From Ruminococcus flavefaciens ND2009 (GTDB lineage Bacteria > Bacillota > Clostridia > Oscillospirales > Ruminococcaceae), in contig NZ_KK211349.1 in NCBI RefSeq assembly GCF_000621785.1, positions 120,798-184,797 of the forward strand: DNA of 64,000 nucleotides. Direction: 5' to 3'. The translations under genes and the position numbers were made by a program. The stretch's first letter is position 1. Every line of letters starts with the position of its first letter. Below, in pieces: positions 15,416 through 24,481 of this stretch. Under the pieces are notes generated by a model. The model searched no databases and was not told where the DNA came from. It saw only the letters and a list, made by a program, of their open reading frames with translations.

Positions 15416-16621
15416 TCAAGATGAAAATGTTATTCGGGTATCCTGTCGCCATAATATATCACAAGCTGAGCGTAGATGCGGCTCCAGTTCTGACGGCGAC
15501 CGGTCCACTTTTTCGTGATGTCCTTCATAGCCAGATACTTTTAAATCAGCAAGGCTGATACCATTTTGATATGCTTCCTTGATGATTTTCTCTTTATTCT
15601 TTTGTATTGCATTATATTCTGCTTGACAGGCTTCTTTGATAAGAGAATATGTCTTTTCATAAGTAGATTTATTATGAGCGATCATTTTGCGGATAATAAA
15701 TTCAGCAAATTTATTATTATTGTTGTCAAGCATTATTTTGATAACATCATTCAAAAATGGGAACATCAAAGAGTTTTCTCTTTTCCATCTGTCTTGTACA
15801 GGGAATTCATCAGAGAAGTACGCAAGGATTTCTTCATTTTCAGAAGCGGCGATAGCTTCTATCAGATCATCATTCCGGTTTTTAACAAAATCTAAGTTGT
15901 CAGTTCCCCATATAGTAATATCATGTAACTCGGGTATCTCTCTCGCGTGTAGATTGTCTAAGACATCGCAGTCTCCGTTTTCAATTGCCAAAACAGCAGT
16001 CTGTGTTCTCAGTTTGTCTTCCTCATATAGTTTCCTATGCATAAACTGATCTGGCATATCAAATCTATCCCAGTTAGATTTAATGCTTGTATCAGCACCA
16101 TAATAGTACAGTTCATAGTTCTCTTTTGAATTATCTACAAACCATATAAAGTTTTCCTCAAGAAGATACTTCATAAAACTATAGTTCTTAAATTCGAGAG
16201 CGTAATCTATTACTGTTTTACGATATTCGTCGCAGTTTAAGAACAACTTGTCCTCACGCTTCATATACTCGTCCCAGACTTTTCTGTCGTGTGACTGAGC
16301 AATTTCATAATTTGTGACGTGATTTCTTGTAGAAGCATATTGCTTACCAGCCGAAAGTATCTCCTCACAGGAAACGCAGAGAAGCTTTGATATTATTGCC
16401 AGATGCTCTATTGTGATACCTTTATTTCCGCTGAATATTTGTGAAAAAGTGCTTTTTGTCGTTTTTAATTGTTCATTCAAATCATCTTCTGTATAATCAA
16501 TATTTCTGTATTTTTCTTTTAGGTAAGCTCTGCTGAAATCAGCATCTTTTTCAAATCCTCTTTCTTTTATCAGTTTTTTCAGATATTTGCCTATATTTTC
16601 TTTGCTTTCCAATAAAAACAT
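15416..16621 (-). CDS. XRE-family regulator with long C-terminal domain
   Basis: 401 residues. The start at 16621 has CAGGAGGTTGAAACT upstream; the 32 residues before it are not used. An N-terminal helix-turn-helix (about 10-85: LKTTKSTFSQIFSGNKGITI, then EHLAIISKLLCVSCEEIL) is followed by about 300 residues of mostly helical sequence with many aromatic and acidic residues. That part may be a repeat-type sensor or effector domain. A perfect palindrome lies about 100 bp upstream, pointing to autoregulation. It is next to a HipA-like gene, but the two are separated by a hairpin. Function beyond DNA binding is unknown. Confidence 0.7.
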   Translation of the reverse strand: MFLLESKENIGKYLKKLIKERGFEKDADFSRAYLKEKYRNIDYTEDDLNEQLKTTKSTFSQIFSGNKGITIEHLAIISKLLCVSCEEILSAGKQYASTRNHVTNYEIAQSHDRKVWDEYMKREDKLFLNCDEYRKTVIDYALEFKNYSFMKYLLEENFIWFVDNSKENYELYYYGADTSIKSNWDRFDMPDQFMHRKLYEEDKLRTQTAVLAIENGDCDVLDNLHAREIPELHDITIWGTDNLDFVKNRNDDLIEAIAASENEEILAYFSDEFPVQDRWKRENSLMFPFLNDVIKIMLDNNNNKFAEFIIRKMIAHNKSTYEKTYSLIKEACQAEYNAIQKNKEKIIKEAYQNGISLADLKVSGYEGHHEKVDRSPSELEPHLRSACDILWRQDTRITFSS

Positions 16622-16690
16622 AGTTTCAACCTCCTGTGAATTTCTAACATCATTATACATCGATGAATTTGAAATTGCAATCACAAAAAT

Positions 16691-16741
16691 GTGTACACTA
16701 AAAATGTACAATAACAAGCTTGTACACTTTCAGTGTACAAG
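16691..16741. promoter_or_regulatory. Palindromic operator cluster upstream of the XRE gene
   Basis: Perfect 10-bp arms CTTGTACACT and AGTGTACAAG with 3 nt between lie at 16719-16741. Related GTGTACACT and ATGTACAAT sites lie at 16691-16711. Three GTACA sites within 50 bp, in the promoter region of the minus-strand XRE gene, suggest cooperative autorepression. Confidence 0.65.
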
Positions 16742-16774
16742 GTATGATAATTCTTGAATATTTGATAATAACTA

Positions 16775-16804
16775 AGCCGCAGGGTAATCCCTGCGGCTTT
16801 TTTG
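16775..16804 (+). terminator. Hairpin with T run
   Basis: AGCCGCAGG/CCTGCGGCT stem with TTTTTT on the plus strand. No plus-strand gene precedes it closely, so it may serve mainly as the 3' hairpin of the minus-strand HipA-like gene. Confidence 0.55.
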
Positions 16805-16830
16805 CATATTGCGTAATTTGAACAGCTTGT

Positions 16831-17964
16831 TTATTTCAGCAATTCCTTTGCACGTTTGTGTATCTGCTCCTCGATGAGTTTCAGTCGTTTACTATCGAGA
16901 TTATATCTTGAATGGCGATTGAAGCGGAAGTCGAGCAGCCTGCGAAGTCCGTCTCTGTGCCTGTTGCTTAGCACCTGTTTCGCAGTGCCGATGAAGTCGT
17001 CATAAACGCACGGTACAAGCGTATCTGCATAATCGCTTAGTGCCGTACCCGAGGCGAGGTCGTCCCTGCCTGCAAGATTGAAAAGTGAGTTACCGTGATC
17101 GAACAGCGGTGCAGGAGCAGCTATCTTGTTTGTACGGTTATCCACCAAGAAGCCAAAGTTTCCGAAATGTCTGTCTACGTTGCATATTATTGCGTCAAGC
17201 ACAAGCATATCGTCAAGCGCATTTATGAACTCCTCGCCCAGTGATTCGTAATACTCACGGACAGCTTTCATACCGCCCTTGCTGACAAGTCTGCCTATCG
17301 GCATAAAGGAGTAGTCCTTGCTTGTGAACAGCTCGCAGGTGGAGCACAATTCACTCTGCCATTTTGACAGCCCATAGGAGATGGCGTTGATACCAAGAGC
17401 ATCTGCTATCTGAGCAGCGTAAAATTCCGAGTATGGCTCATTACCTGTATTTGAAGCTCCGCTTGTTCCGCCTTTGTAAAGTCTGATAACTCCGTTCTCT
17501 CTGCGCCAGCACTTAGGCAGCATACCGTTAGTTGTGAACTCAGGACAGGACGCCAGAGAAGTTCTCACAGAGCTGCCGTAACCTGTGAAAGCGATAAGTC
17601 CCAGCACTCTGCTGAACCTGTTTTCGTACAGATTGTACCGCGAGAAGCCGCCCTCAAAACCTTCCTCAACTACCCAGTAGCAGTCGTTCAGCGACAGTCC
17701 CTTTGATACGCTTAGTATGCTCATAGGACGGTTGAGATTGAGTCCGCACTTGCTTAGAAAGCTGTGAACGTATGCACGGTTCTTCGGTATAGTTCTGTGT
17801 CTCAGCCAACGTGAAACGCTGTCGCCGTCAATAGTCATATCAAGAGGCAGCAATGCCTTTTTTTCTTCATTTACCCAGAGAATGTCTATCTCGGGTGAGC
17901 TTGTATCTTCTGTTGCTGTGAAACGCATCAGCGGAGTATCAAAGTGTCTCAGTTCGTAAGTCAT
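16831..17964 (-). CDS. HipA-like serine/threonine kinase
   Basis: 377 residues behind AAAGGAGGCAGAGCC. HipA-C kinase motifs are visible: the P-loop-like GGTSGASNTGNEPYSEF (about 164-180), catalytic loop LDAIICNVDRHFGNFGFL (about 255-272) and the metal-binding PLFDHGNSLF. HipA kinases phosphorylate targets such as glutamyl-tRNA synthetase; the target here is unknown. Single-gene HipA-like proteins without a HipB are frequent in gut Firmicutes. The XRE protein at 15416 is the nearest candidate antitoxin or regulator. Confidence 0.85.
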   Translation of the reverse strand: MTYELRHFDTPLMRFTATEDTSSPEIDILWVNEEKKALLPLDMTIDGDSVSRWLRHRTIPKNRAYVHSFLSKCGLNLNRPMSILSVSKGLSLNDCYWVVEEGFEGGFSRYNLYENRFSRVLGLIAFTGYGSSVRTSLASCPEFTTNGMLPKCWRRENGVIRLYKGGTSGASNTGNEPYSEFYAAQIADALGINAISYGLSKWQSELCSTCELFTSKDYSFMPIGRLVSKGGMKAVREYYESLGEEFINALDDMLVLDAIICNVDRHFGNFGFLVDNRTNKIAAPAPLFDHGNSLFNLAGRDDLASGTALSDYADTLVPCVYDDFIGTAKQVLSNRHRDGLRRLLDFRFNRHSRYNLDSKRLKLIEEQIHKRAKELLK

Positions 17965-18034
17965 GGCTCTGCCTCCTTTCTTTTAGTGTAGTTATTATAC
18001 CACAACAGAGCGATTTAATCAAGTGACATTTATG

Positions 18035-19186
18035 CTATATTCTCATTAACCTCTGATACTCTTCCATCTCCAGCTCGCCATCAGCAGCCTTCTGCCGCAG
18101 CCCAATAGCATACTCTCCACATTCAGCAAATTCAGACTTGCTCATTTTCTTTTTCATATAGCGAGCGTAGTGCTGCTTGTATGCACGATTGTATATCTCC
18201 CACACGGGATCACTCTTTATCTTCTCCTTGAAGTTGTGGCTCATTGCATTATCACGACAAGTTTTCGGAGGATTGCTGCTGACAAGTCGCTTGCAGTAGT
18301 GTGAAAACGTTGTATGCTTCATGATAAACCACCGACCACAGTTGCGGCACTTGACAGGCATGAACTTCTCCTCGATACACTTGAACAACTCAAAATACAG
18401 AAAGGCTCCCAGCGATGTGAAACGATAAGTTTCGCAGAGTATGGGACCTTTTTTCGTATCAATTACCGTGTGTCCCATGCACATACTGCCGCTTGAAACA
18501 ATACTTGTATAACGCTGAAAAGTATCAATTACTTTTTGAGTTGTTGGATAACTGTTGTGGTCACATAGCTCATCAACGAACGGCATAAAGATTTTCTTGA
18601 CACGGATAATGTCCTCGATAAAAGTTGAGAACTCATTCGTCATCTGTTCGATACAAGTTGTGAAGTCTGCAGCATCTTTTCTGTTCTCGTAGTTGCTGAA
18701 AACCTTCTTGCTGTCAAATCCGTAGTCAGATAATGCTCGCAGTTCGTTCAAATCTTCCGTGATATACATTTCCTCATAGGACACAGGAGTGCTCTCTGCG
18801 TTGACAAAGTGTTCGTTGTAGTCATCGACTTCAAACTCCGAGTCCTCATAGAAAGGCTCGTCAAAGATGTCATTGTAGTATGCGAACAGATTTCTCAGCA
18901 GACCGTGCCGGAAATGTTTTGTGTCATATGGCGGAAGTGACTTTGCAATGTCCATGATGTTGTCATATGCGAATTCTATTTCCTGTGCGCACTTGCCTAT
19001 GTCAGCAGGGCAGAACAGGGAACTGATGTTCAGCTCAGACTTTGCACGTTCACATACGTCAAACAGTTCACCTAAGTCATAAAAATTTATTGAAAAATAG
19101 CGCAGAAGTATCTCTCCGAGTGGATAAACTCTTCCGTCGGAAAGATATATTTTTCTGTCATGGTAATGTGCTTCTATCTCAAACAT
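18035..19186 (-). CDS. DUF6076 protein, copy 2
   Basis: 383 residues. It is nearly identical to copy 1 (7889-9061) over the first ~45 residues and the last ~150, including the zinc cluster VKCRNCGRWF, HYCKRL and TCRD. Residues about 45-220 have diverged strongly and are slightly shorter. It is divergent from the second winged-helix gene with the same palindromic promoter. The conserved ends and variable middle suggest either gene conversion of the flanks or diversifying pressure on the centre. Confidence 0.7.
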   Translation of the reverse strand: MFEIEAHYHDRKIYLSDGRVYPLGEILLRYFSINFYDLGELFDVCERAKSELNISSLFCPADIGKCAQEIEFAYDNIMDIAKSLPPYDTKHFRHGLLRNLFAYYNDIFDEPFYEDSEFEVDDYNEHFVNAESTPVSYEEMYITEDLNELRALSDYGFDSKKVFSNYENRKDAADFTTCIEQMTNEFSTFIEDIIRVKKIFMPFVDELCDHNSYPTTQKVIDTFQRYTSIVSSGSMCMGHTVIDTKKGPILCETYRFTSLGAFLYFELFKCIEEKFMPVKCRNCGRWFIMKHTTFSHYCKRLVSSNPPKTCRDNAMSHNFKEKIKSDPVWEIYNRAYKQHYARYMKKKMSKSEFAECGEYAIGLRQKAADGELEMEEYQRLMRI

Positions 19187-19334
19187 AATAACTCCTTTCA
19201 GAAATAGTGTTCTATTTCGTCAGAGCGCATAACACTGCGGATTGCTTTGAAAATAGCTGAAAACTAAAAGTTTACAACTTGTTCATAAAAATAGATTATA
19301 GATTGAACTCGGTAGAGATAGTATACTATATCTA

Positions 19335-19363
19335 TTGACTTTTGTCAAGAGAGCGTGTATACT
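19335..19363 (+). promoter_or_regulatory. Promoter with palindromic operator, copy 2
   Basis: TTGACT (19335-19340), 17 bp, TATACT (19358-19363). The palindrome TTGACTTTTGTCAA overlaps the -35 as in copy 1, while the rest of the spacer has diverged, which supports selection on the palindrome. Confidence 0.7.
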
Positions 19364-19434
19364 GAACACAGTTAAGACGTCCGGACACTCTTGACATCAC
19401 AAGTAAAAACTCGAAACGCGAAAGGAAGATGTAG

Positions 19435-19800
19435 ATGAAAGATTTGAACGTTATCAACTGCACAGCGTACTCTAACGGTATCAACTCTCCGCTTGAGTAT
19501 CTCAACATCACTACGCCTGCCGAGTTCAAGGTGGTGATGGACTTACTCTGCTACTACGACAGCGAAAAGAAAACCTCGACCATTAGCCGCACAGGTATTG
19601 CAAGAGACACTGCGATGTCGGTGAGCAACGTTGAGCGAGCACTGAAAACTCTTGCACAGAAGGACATCATTCGTATCCACAACAACTATGCTGACAACGG
19701 TCGTCAGGTAGAGAACTCATATGAGGTCGCATTCCTGAATTACGACATGGACGAGGACAAGCTCCGCGATGCAGAGTTGGCATTGAAATTTAAAAGTTAA
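19435..19800 (+). CDS. Small winged-helix protein, copy 2
   Basis: 121 residues behind GAAAGGAAGATG. It differs from copy 1 at the N-terminus (MKDLNV) and at three positions (L/V, D/E, Q/K). The winged-helix core TISRTGIARDTAMSVSNVER is the same. Same promoter arrangement and probably the same regulatory role. Confidence 0.75.
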   Translation: MKDLNVINCTAYSNGINSPLEYLNITTPAEFKVVMDLLCYYDSEKKTSTISRTGIARDTAMSVSNVERALKTLAQKDIIRIHNNYADNGRQVENSYEVAFLNYDMDEDKLRDAELALKFKS

Positions 19801-19989
19801 TTGTCATAGGGGCTGTGTCATGATGTCATAGGCTTATATATTAAGTATACAAGATAATATATTATTATAGCTAAGAAGGAAGATATATATTACTTGATAG
19901 CTATAATAAAACAAGCGCCTTCTTTTCTTTGCAACGATAACTGTGACAGTAACCGTGTAAGGTGTGATTATCCGAAACACGCACAAAAA

Positions 19990-20303
19990 GCCCCTTTTTA
20001 GCCGTCCTCAGAGTGAAAATGGTATAGCTGCCCCACCGCTCCCGTTGAATGCGATTGTCGCGCAACGTGGAGCGAGTTGGGGGATATACCAGAGGAAGAA
20101 AAATCGGACAGTGCAGGGGGGACAAAAGTCGGTCCGAAAGACCGGCAAGCATCGCAGACGGCATTCCGCCTGCCGCTGAAAACGGGAGAACCCGTGCCCC
20201 TTTTTGGTTTGCAGGAAAAAGGCTGGCGTCATTTGCGCCCGCCATTCCACATCGGACGGGCAGTGCCCGCCGATTCTTCGGCATTTGCTGTGAAGTAAGC
20301 AGA
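19990..20303 (+). other. Conserved hairpin-rich block, copy 2
   Basis: Same hairpin series as 9895-10190 (first hairpin about 20031-20083). There is one diverged internal stretch at about 20085-20140, where element 1 has a different sequence between conserved hairpins. The remainder of 19801-20560 shows no gene. Confidence 0.6.
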
Positions 20304-20560
20304 GGCGTCTTTCCTTGGGAATTTCAAAAAAGCAGGCGCCTTTTTTGAGAAAAAAGCCAGATAAAGGCTATGATCAGGGAGATATGGGAGGCGTCTGAGC
20401 AGCATAATTGCCGCTGTGAGAGGAGTGATAAAAAACCGAGCAGGCCTCGCAAGGGATGCTCAAAAAGTCTGGGCTGGTAACACGCAGGCTCAGCAAAGAC
20501 GGTACGATCAGATTTTGTACCTGTGAATTTGAATTGAATAGTTTTAGAGGAGGCGGATGT

Positions 20561-20785
20561 ATGAGCGTAAACCTTGAAAAGACTCATTGCAGTGAAGATC
20601 CCGAGGTACAGTCCGTATTGCATCACGACTGTACTGTTGACGGTGTCACCTATCGTGTTTGGTCTGCTTTCCTTGGCAGGAAAAGAGCTGAAGAGGCACT
20701 CGGAGAACTAATGCTCCGACAGCTCGAAAGGGGGTATGAGAAGCCTGCCTTTGATGCAAAGCAGACCGAGAGCGAGTCAATGTAA
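20561..20785 (+). CDS. TnpW-like small element protein, copy 2
   Basis: 74 residues, start behind AGAGGAGGCGGATGT. It differs from copy 1 by one residue (S/A in EESLG/EEALG). It is followed by the second recombinase after 120 bp. Confidence 0.6.
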   Translation: MSVNLEKTHCSEDPEVQSVLHHDCTVDGVTYRVWSAFLGRKRAEEALGELMLRQLERGYEKPAFDAKQTESESM

Positions 20786-20905
20786 AAGTCGGAAAATGTT
20801 TTTTGTGCAGTCCTACGAAATCAGCTGTGCACACTGGATTCCTGAGCGGAGATGTGGTATACTGTCCGTGTAAGGATCTGCTGCACGGCTGTGAAAGGAG
20901 TTATA

Positions 20906-22534
20906 ATGAAAAACAAACAGCCTAAAAAAGCAGCTCTGTATTGCAGGCTCTCGGTCGATGACGGGCGAATGGGCGAAAGCGTAAGCATTGGCTCGCAGAA
21001 ATTATTATTGGAGCAGTACTGCAAGGATCATGCAATAGAAAATTATGAAGTGTACGATGATGACGGATACAGCGGCACTAACTTTGACCGTCCTGCGTTC
21101 CAGAGAATGTATGAAGACATCCAGAACGGACTGATAGATACCGTCCTGGTAAAAGACCAGTCACGATTCGGAAGGTCGTATATCGAAGTCGGAATGTACG
21201 TTGAAAAGTTCAAAGAGCTCGGGGTTCGGTTCATAGCGGTCAGTGATAACTATGACTCTATGAAAAATGAAAACGATATGATGTTCCCGATGCGGAATGT
21301 GCTGAACGATTACTTCGCAAGAGAGGCTTCTATCAAGACTAAGACTGCGAAGAAGGCAAAAGCGAAAGCAGGACAGTACATCGGTTCAAAGCCGCCCTTC
21401 GGCTACAAGCTGGACCCGAACGACAGACATCACCTTGTGATAGACGAGCCTGCCGCGGAGACAGTACGAAGGATATTCAGAATGGCGGCACAAGGGATAG
21501 GCTACAATAAGACCACAAAAATATTCCGTGAAGAAAAAGTTCTCACACCGATAGCTTACTTCAATCTCCACAATCCTGATTACTTCAAGTCGGATTACTG
21601 GAGAAAGGAGTTCGATTGGCACGTTACTTCTATCCGAGTGATTCTCGAAAACGAAGTCTATCTCGGCAAACTAATCTACGGAAAGCAGCGGTGCAAGTCC
21701 ATGAAAAGCAAGGAAAAAGTCAAAGTCCCGAGAGAGGACTGGATAATCGTTGAGAACTGTCATGAGCCGATAATAACACAGGAACTATGGGACGAAGCAC
21801 ACAGAATGATGAGTACCAAAAGGCGTCCAACGCAGACAGGTGAAGTTCAGATGTTCGCAGGTCTGCTCTACTGCGCAGACTGCGGTCACGCACTCACCTA
21901 CTCGCAGAAGAAACGCAAAGACGGTACATATCACGGAGCATACTCATGCTGGATGTATAAAACTCACGGCAAGGAATACTGTGCATCGCATTATATTACC
22001 TACGATGTGGTGTACAAGCTTGTGCTGAAAGATGTCCGGAGAGTGCTGAAGTCATATCGTAAAAATAAGGATGAGTTCAGGTCATTCCTCGACAGCAAAT
22101 GCAGCGACAGCAGTGCAAAGAAGATAATACAGCATGAACATGAGCTTGAAAAAGCACAGGGCAGAATAGCTGAGATAGACCACCTGCTCAACAAGCTCTA
22201 TGAAGATAATGCACTCGGAAAGATCTCAGATGATCGCTATGCACAGATGACAAAAACATTTGAGAAAGAACAGGCAGAACTCAAAAAGTCGATGCCCGAA
22301 CTCACATATGAGATCACGACGCTCAAAGCCAGATCTGATGCCGCCGATAAATTTACAAAAGTAATTGACAGTTATACGGATATAAAGGAACTCAATGCTG
22401 ATATACTCAATGAGCTTATCGACAAAATAGTTGTCCACCACAAGGAAAAGCTCTATGGAAAGACATATCAGCAGGTTGAGATATATTACAGATTCGTAGG
22501 CGAACTGAAGGAAACTGTAGCAAAAGCAGCGTAA
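20906..22534 (+). CDS. Large serine recombinase, copy 2
   Basis: 542 residues, same domain order as copy 1: catalytic Ser in YCRLSVDD, KDQSRFGRSY, zinc ribbon CADCGH to CASHYI, coiled coil. Nucleotide changes relative to copy 1 are mostly silent, so both copies appear to have been kept functional since duplication. It ends 42 bp before the second attR. Confidence 0.95.
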   Translation: MKNKQPKKAALYCRLSVDDGRMGESVSIGSQKLLLEQYCKDHAIENYEVYDDDGYSGTNFDRPAFQRMYEDIQNGLIDTVLVKDQSRFGRSYIEVGMYVEKFKELGVRFIAVSDNYDSMKNENDMMFPMRNVLNDYFAREASIKTKTAKKAKAKAGQYIGSKPPFGYKLDPNDRHHLVIDEPAAETVRRIFRMAAQGIGYNKTTKIFREEKVLTPIAYFNLHNPDYFKSDYWRKEFDWHVTSIRVILENEVYLGKLIYGKQRCKSMKSKEKVKVPREDWIIVENCHEPIITQELWDEAHRMMSTKRRPTQTGEVQMFAGLLYCADCGHALTYSQKKRKDGTYHGAYSCWMYKTHGKEYCASHYITYDVVYKLVLKDVRRVLKSYRKNKDEFRSFLDSKCSDSSAKKIIQHEHELEKAQGRIAEIDHLLNKLYEDNALGKISDDRYAQMTKTFEKEQAELKKSMPELTYEITTLKARSDAADKFTKVIDSYTDIKELNADILNELIDKIVVHHKEKLYGKTYQQVEIYYRFVGELKETVAKAA

Positions 22535-22576
22535 CAATCAAAACTGGAAATTATGTTCGCTTTAAAAACAGTCCTC

Positions 22577-22608
22577 GGTCGCAGGTTCGAGTCCCGTCAC
22601 AAGCTCCA
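22577..22608 (+). pseudogene. 3' half of split tRNA-Thr(CGU), attR, copy 2
   Basis: Identical to 12461-12492 including CCA, and again preceded by the element arm TTCGCTTTAAAAACAGTCC. The flank beyond the CCA is different (a GCGGGG/CCCCGC hairpin), so this junction opens onto other chromosomal DNA leading to the MATE gene. Confidence 0.85.
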
Positions 22609-22705
22609 GCGGGGAGCCCCCGCAGCCAAGTTCGCGTCTCAGTAAAACTGGGGCGTGAATTTATTTTCCGCGCATGAAGCCGTATTTTAATTGTAACACA
22701 TACAC

Positions 22706-22741
22706 CAAAAACGCCCTGCAGGTTTATTGCTTGCAGGGCGT
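22706..22741 (-). terminator. Terminator overlapping the MATE stop codon
   Basis: CGCCCTGCA/TGCAGGGCG stem with a T run on the minus strand. The last codons of the MATE gene form one arm of the stem. Confidence 0.8.
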
Positions 22742-24058
22742 TGTTGTTTTAGTATTGCCGAATCTGCTGAACATGGCAAATCCTACGGCTGATGTTATTA
22801 TCTCGGTTATGGGGTATGTCAGCCAGAAATAGTATAGTCCGAATCCGGCGAACAGCCAGCCGAGGGGAACGAACAGAAAAACAGTCCGTATCACGGTGAG
22901 AGCGGAGCTTTTGAAGGGGCTTCCCACTGCCTGAAAGAACACGGGAAACAGCAGGGACACCGCCATAGGCACAAAGCTGAGTCCGATTATGTGAAAGCCG
23001 TGAACGCCTATTCTCAGAACTTCGCTGTCGTGGGAGAAAAAGCGTATCATCTGTGACGGAATGAACAGGAAGCACAGTGTTCCCATGCCCATCAGAACAG
23101 CGCCTGCGATGAAGGAGTCCCACAGGATACTGCGGCAGCGCTTGGTGTTCTGTTGAGCGTAGTTGAAGCTTATCATGGGGACGATGCAGGTCTGCAACGC
23201 GCCCAGCGGGATAAAGAAGAAGGTCTGCCATTTGTAGTAAAGACCGAGGACTGTCACTGCCTGGTCCGAGAATGTGGCAAGTATCATATTCAGTCCGAAA
23301 ATATAGAAGGTGTACGCAGACTGCATAAGGATATTCGGCGTACCCAGCCTGTAAATGTTCCTGATGTTCACCCAATATTTTTTCAGTGCAGGGGGCTTGT
23401 AGAAGCCGTGCTTCATTACGATGAGCGCGGCGGCTGTCTGACCGATAACGGTGGATATTGCCGCACCTGTTATCCCCAGCTTCGGCAGTCCGAGCCAGCC
23501 GAATATCAGCAGCGGATCGAGTGCGATATTTACTGCCGCACCAATTATCTGAGCTGTCATGGGCAGCTTCATATTGCCCTTGGATTGCAGTATTTTCGTC
23601 CATATGCTCTCGAAGAAAAGTCCGAAGCTGAATAAGCAGACTATTCTTCCGTACCGCACCACATCGGCGCGTATCATTTCCGAATCCGTGGAGATCCTCG
23701 CATAAAACGGCATTATCAGATAGCATACCAGGGCGAACAGCAGCCAGAGCACAAATGCAAGCGGAGTTCCCACACCTGCTGTCTCGGCGGCACGTTTCTC
23801 CTTTTTTATTCCGAAGAAGAATGCCATCGCAGTATTAATGCCGACTCCCGAACCCACAGCGAGAGCTATCATCAGAAGCTGCAAGGGATAAACTATGGAC
23901 AGTGCAGTGAGTCCTTCCTCCGAGCACCTGCCGATGAAAAAGCTGTCAACGATGTTGTACAGCGCCTGTATGAGCTGTGCAGCCATGACGGGCGGCGCAA
24001 GCCTGAATATCATCTTCCATACGCTGTCTTTTGCAAAATCTATCTGTCCTTTTTCCAT
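22724..24058 (-). CDS. MATE-family efflux transporter
   Basis: 444 residues with about twelve membrane segments. The N-terminus (VWKMIFRLAPPVMAAQLIQA, then LYNIVDSFFIGRC) and the repeat in the second half (LGTPNILMQSAYTFYIFGLN) are typical of the DinF/NorM-like MATE group, which exchanges drugs or metabolites for Na+ or H+. It is divergent from the NRPS operon with about 420 bp between. It may export the peptide product or give self-resistance, but this is common family context and not proof. Confidence 0.9.
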   Translation of the reverse strand: MEKGQIDFAKDSVWKMIFRLAPPVMAAQLIQALYNIVDSFFIGRCSEEGLTALSIVYPLQLLMIALAVGSGVGINTAMAFFFGIKKEKRAAETAGVGTPLAFVLWLLFALVCYLIMPFYARISTDSEMIRADVVRYGRIVCLFSFGLFFESIWTKILQSKGNMKLPMTAQIIGAAVNIALDPLLIFGWLGLPKLGITGAAISTVIGQTAAALIVMKHGFYKPPALKKYWVNIRNIYRLGTPNILMQSAYTFYIFGLNMILATFSDQAVTVLGLYYKWQTFFFIPLGALQTCIVPMISFNYAQQNTKRCRSILWDSFIAGAVLMGMGTLCFLFIPSQMIRFFSHDSEVLRIGVHGFHIIGLSFVPMAVSLLFPVFFQAVGSPFKSSALTVIRTVFLFVPLGWLFAGFGLYYFWLTYPITEIITSAVGFAMFSRFGNTKTTTPCKQ

Positions 24059-24225
24059 ATAAGCACTTCCTTAGCCTATACATTATAGCACAGATATATG
24101 CGGTTTTCAATACGTAAGAGCACCTGCAAACGGGGATCGCAGGTTGTTTTTTTATACAATAATTACATAAAAAGCTGCGGCGGCAACGCCTTGATTTAAC
24201 GAAATATAAAAGTTTTTTAAGAATA

Positions 24226-24254
24226 TTGACAAGAATGCTATAATGTGCTAAAAT
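24226..24254 (+). promoter_or_regulatory. Promoter of the NRPS operon
   Basis: -35 TTGACA (24226-24231), 17-bp spacer, -10 TAAAAT (24249-24254). The predicted start near 24261 leaves a leader of about 220 nt before the first gene. Between 24059 and this promoter only a hairpin (ACCTGC/GCAGGT with T run, about 24121-24157) is seen. Confidence 0.75.
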
Positions 24255-24288
24255 ATAAGCTGTTAGTGTTGTAAAACATATTTTTACC

Positions 24289-24463
24289 AGCCCGGTTCAA
24301 AAAGCATATATCCGATGATATATCGCTGATTCGAGTACGGGCTTCATTTATGACACGATATTAGTAAAAACTAACTTTATTACTCAAACATTCCTTCTAC
24401 ACGTCTCACCACTTTTCTCACCTTATTCGTTTTATAAGCGTAAGTTAGTTACCGCTAATTAAC
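24289..24463 (+). promoter_or_regulatory. Structured leader of the NRPS operon
   Basis: AGCCCG (24289-24294) pairs with CGGGCT (24338-24343) around an inner ATATAT/ATATAT hairpin. A stretch of about 90 nt nearly free of G follows, and then an imperfect inverted repeat GTTAGTTA/TAATTAAC (24444-24463) just before the ribosome site. The first part could be a small riboswitch or attenuator; the second could be an operator or could hide the ribosome site. No known riboswitch class is recognised. Confidence 0.4.
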
Positions 24464-24481
24464 ACGAAAGGATGTATTTAT

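Larger units (their letters stand above)
18035..22580 (+). mobile_element. Second element core (DUF6076, winged helix, block, TnpW, recombinase)
   Basis: This is a near-identical duplicate of 7889-12464, in the same order and ending at the same attR junction with a tRNA-Thr 3' half. No matching attL (TGAGCAGGTC then TTGGACTG) is visible between 12493 and 18035. The left end of this copy is therefore undefined, and its cargo may include the XRE/HipA/Spo0A-like genes. Confidence 0.6.

Noticed and set aside
16621-16831. Classical hipBA operon
   Set aside because: The XRE gene is downstream of the HipA-like gene with a hairpin and its own operator between them, and it is far longer than HipB; a toxin-antitoxin pairing is not supported by the arrangement.
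22749-23726. A 325-codon frame overlapping the MATE gene on the same strand
   Set aside because: It is a shifted frame of a clear MATE transporter, with Arg/His/Ser-rich composition typical of a shadow frame.
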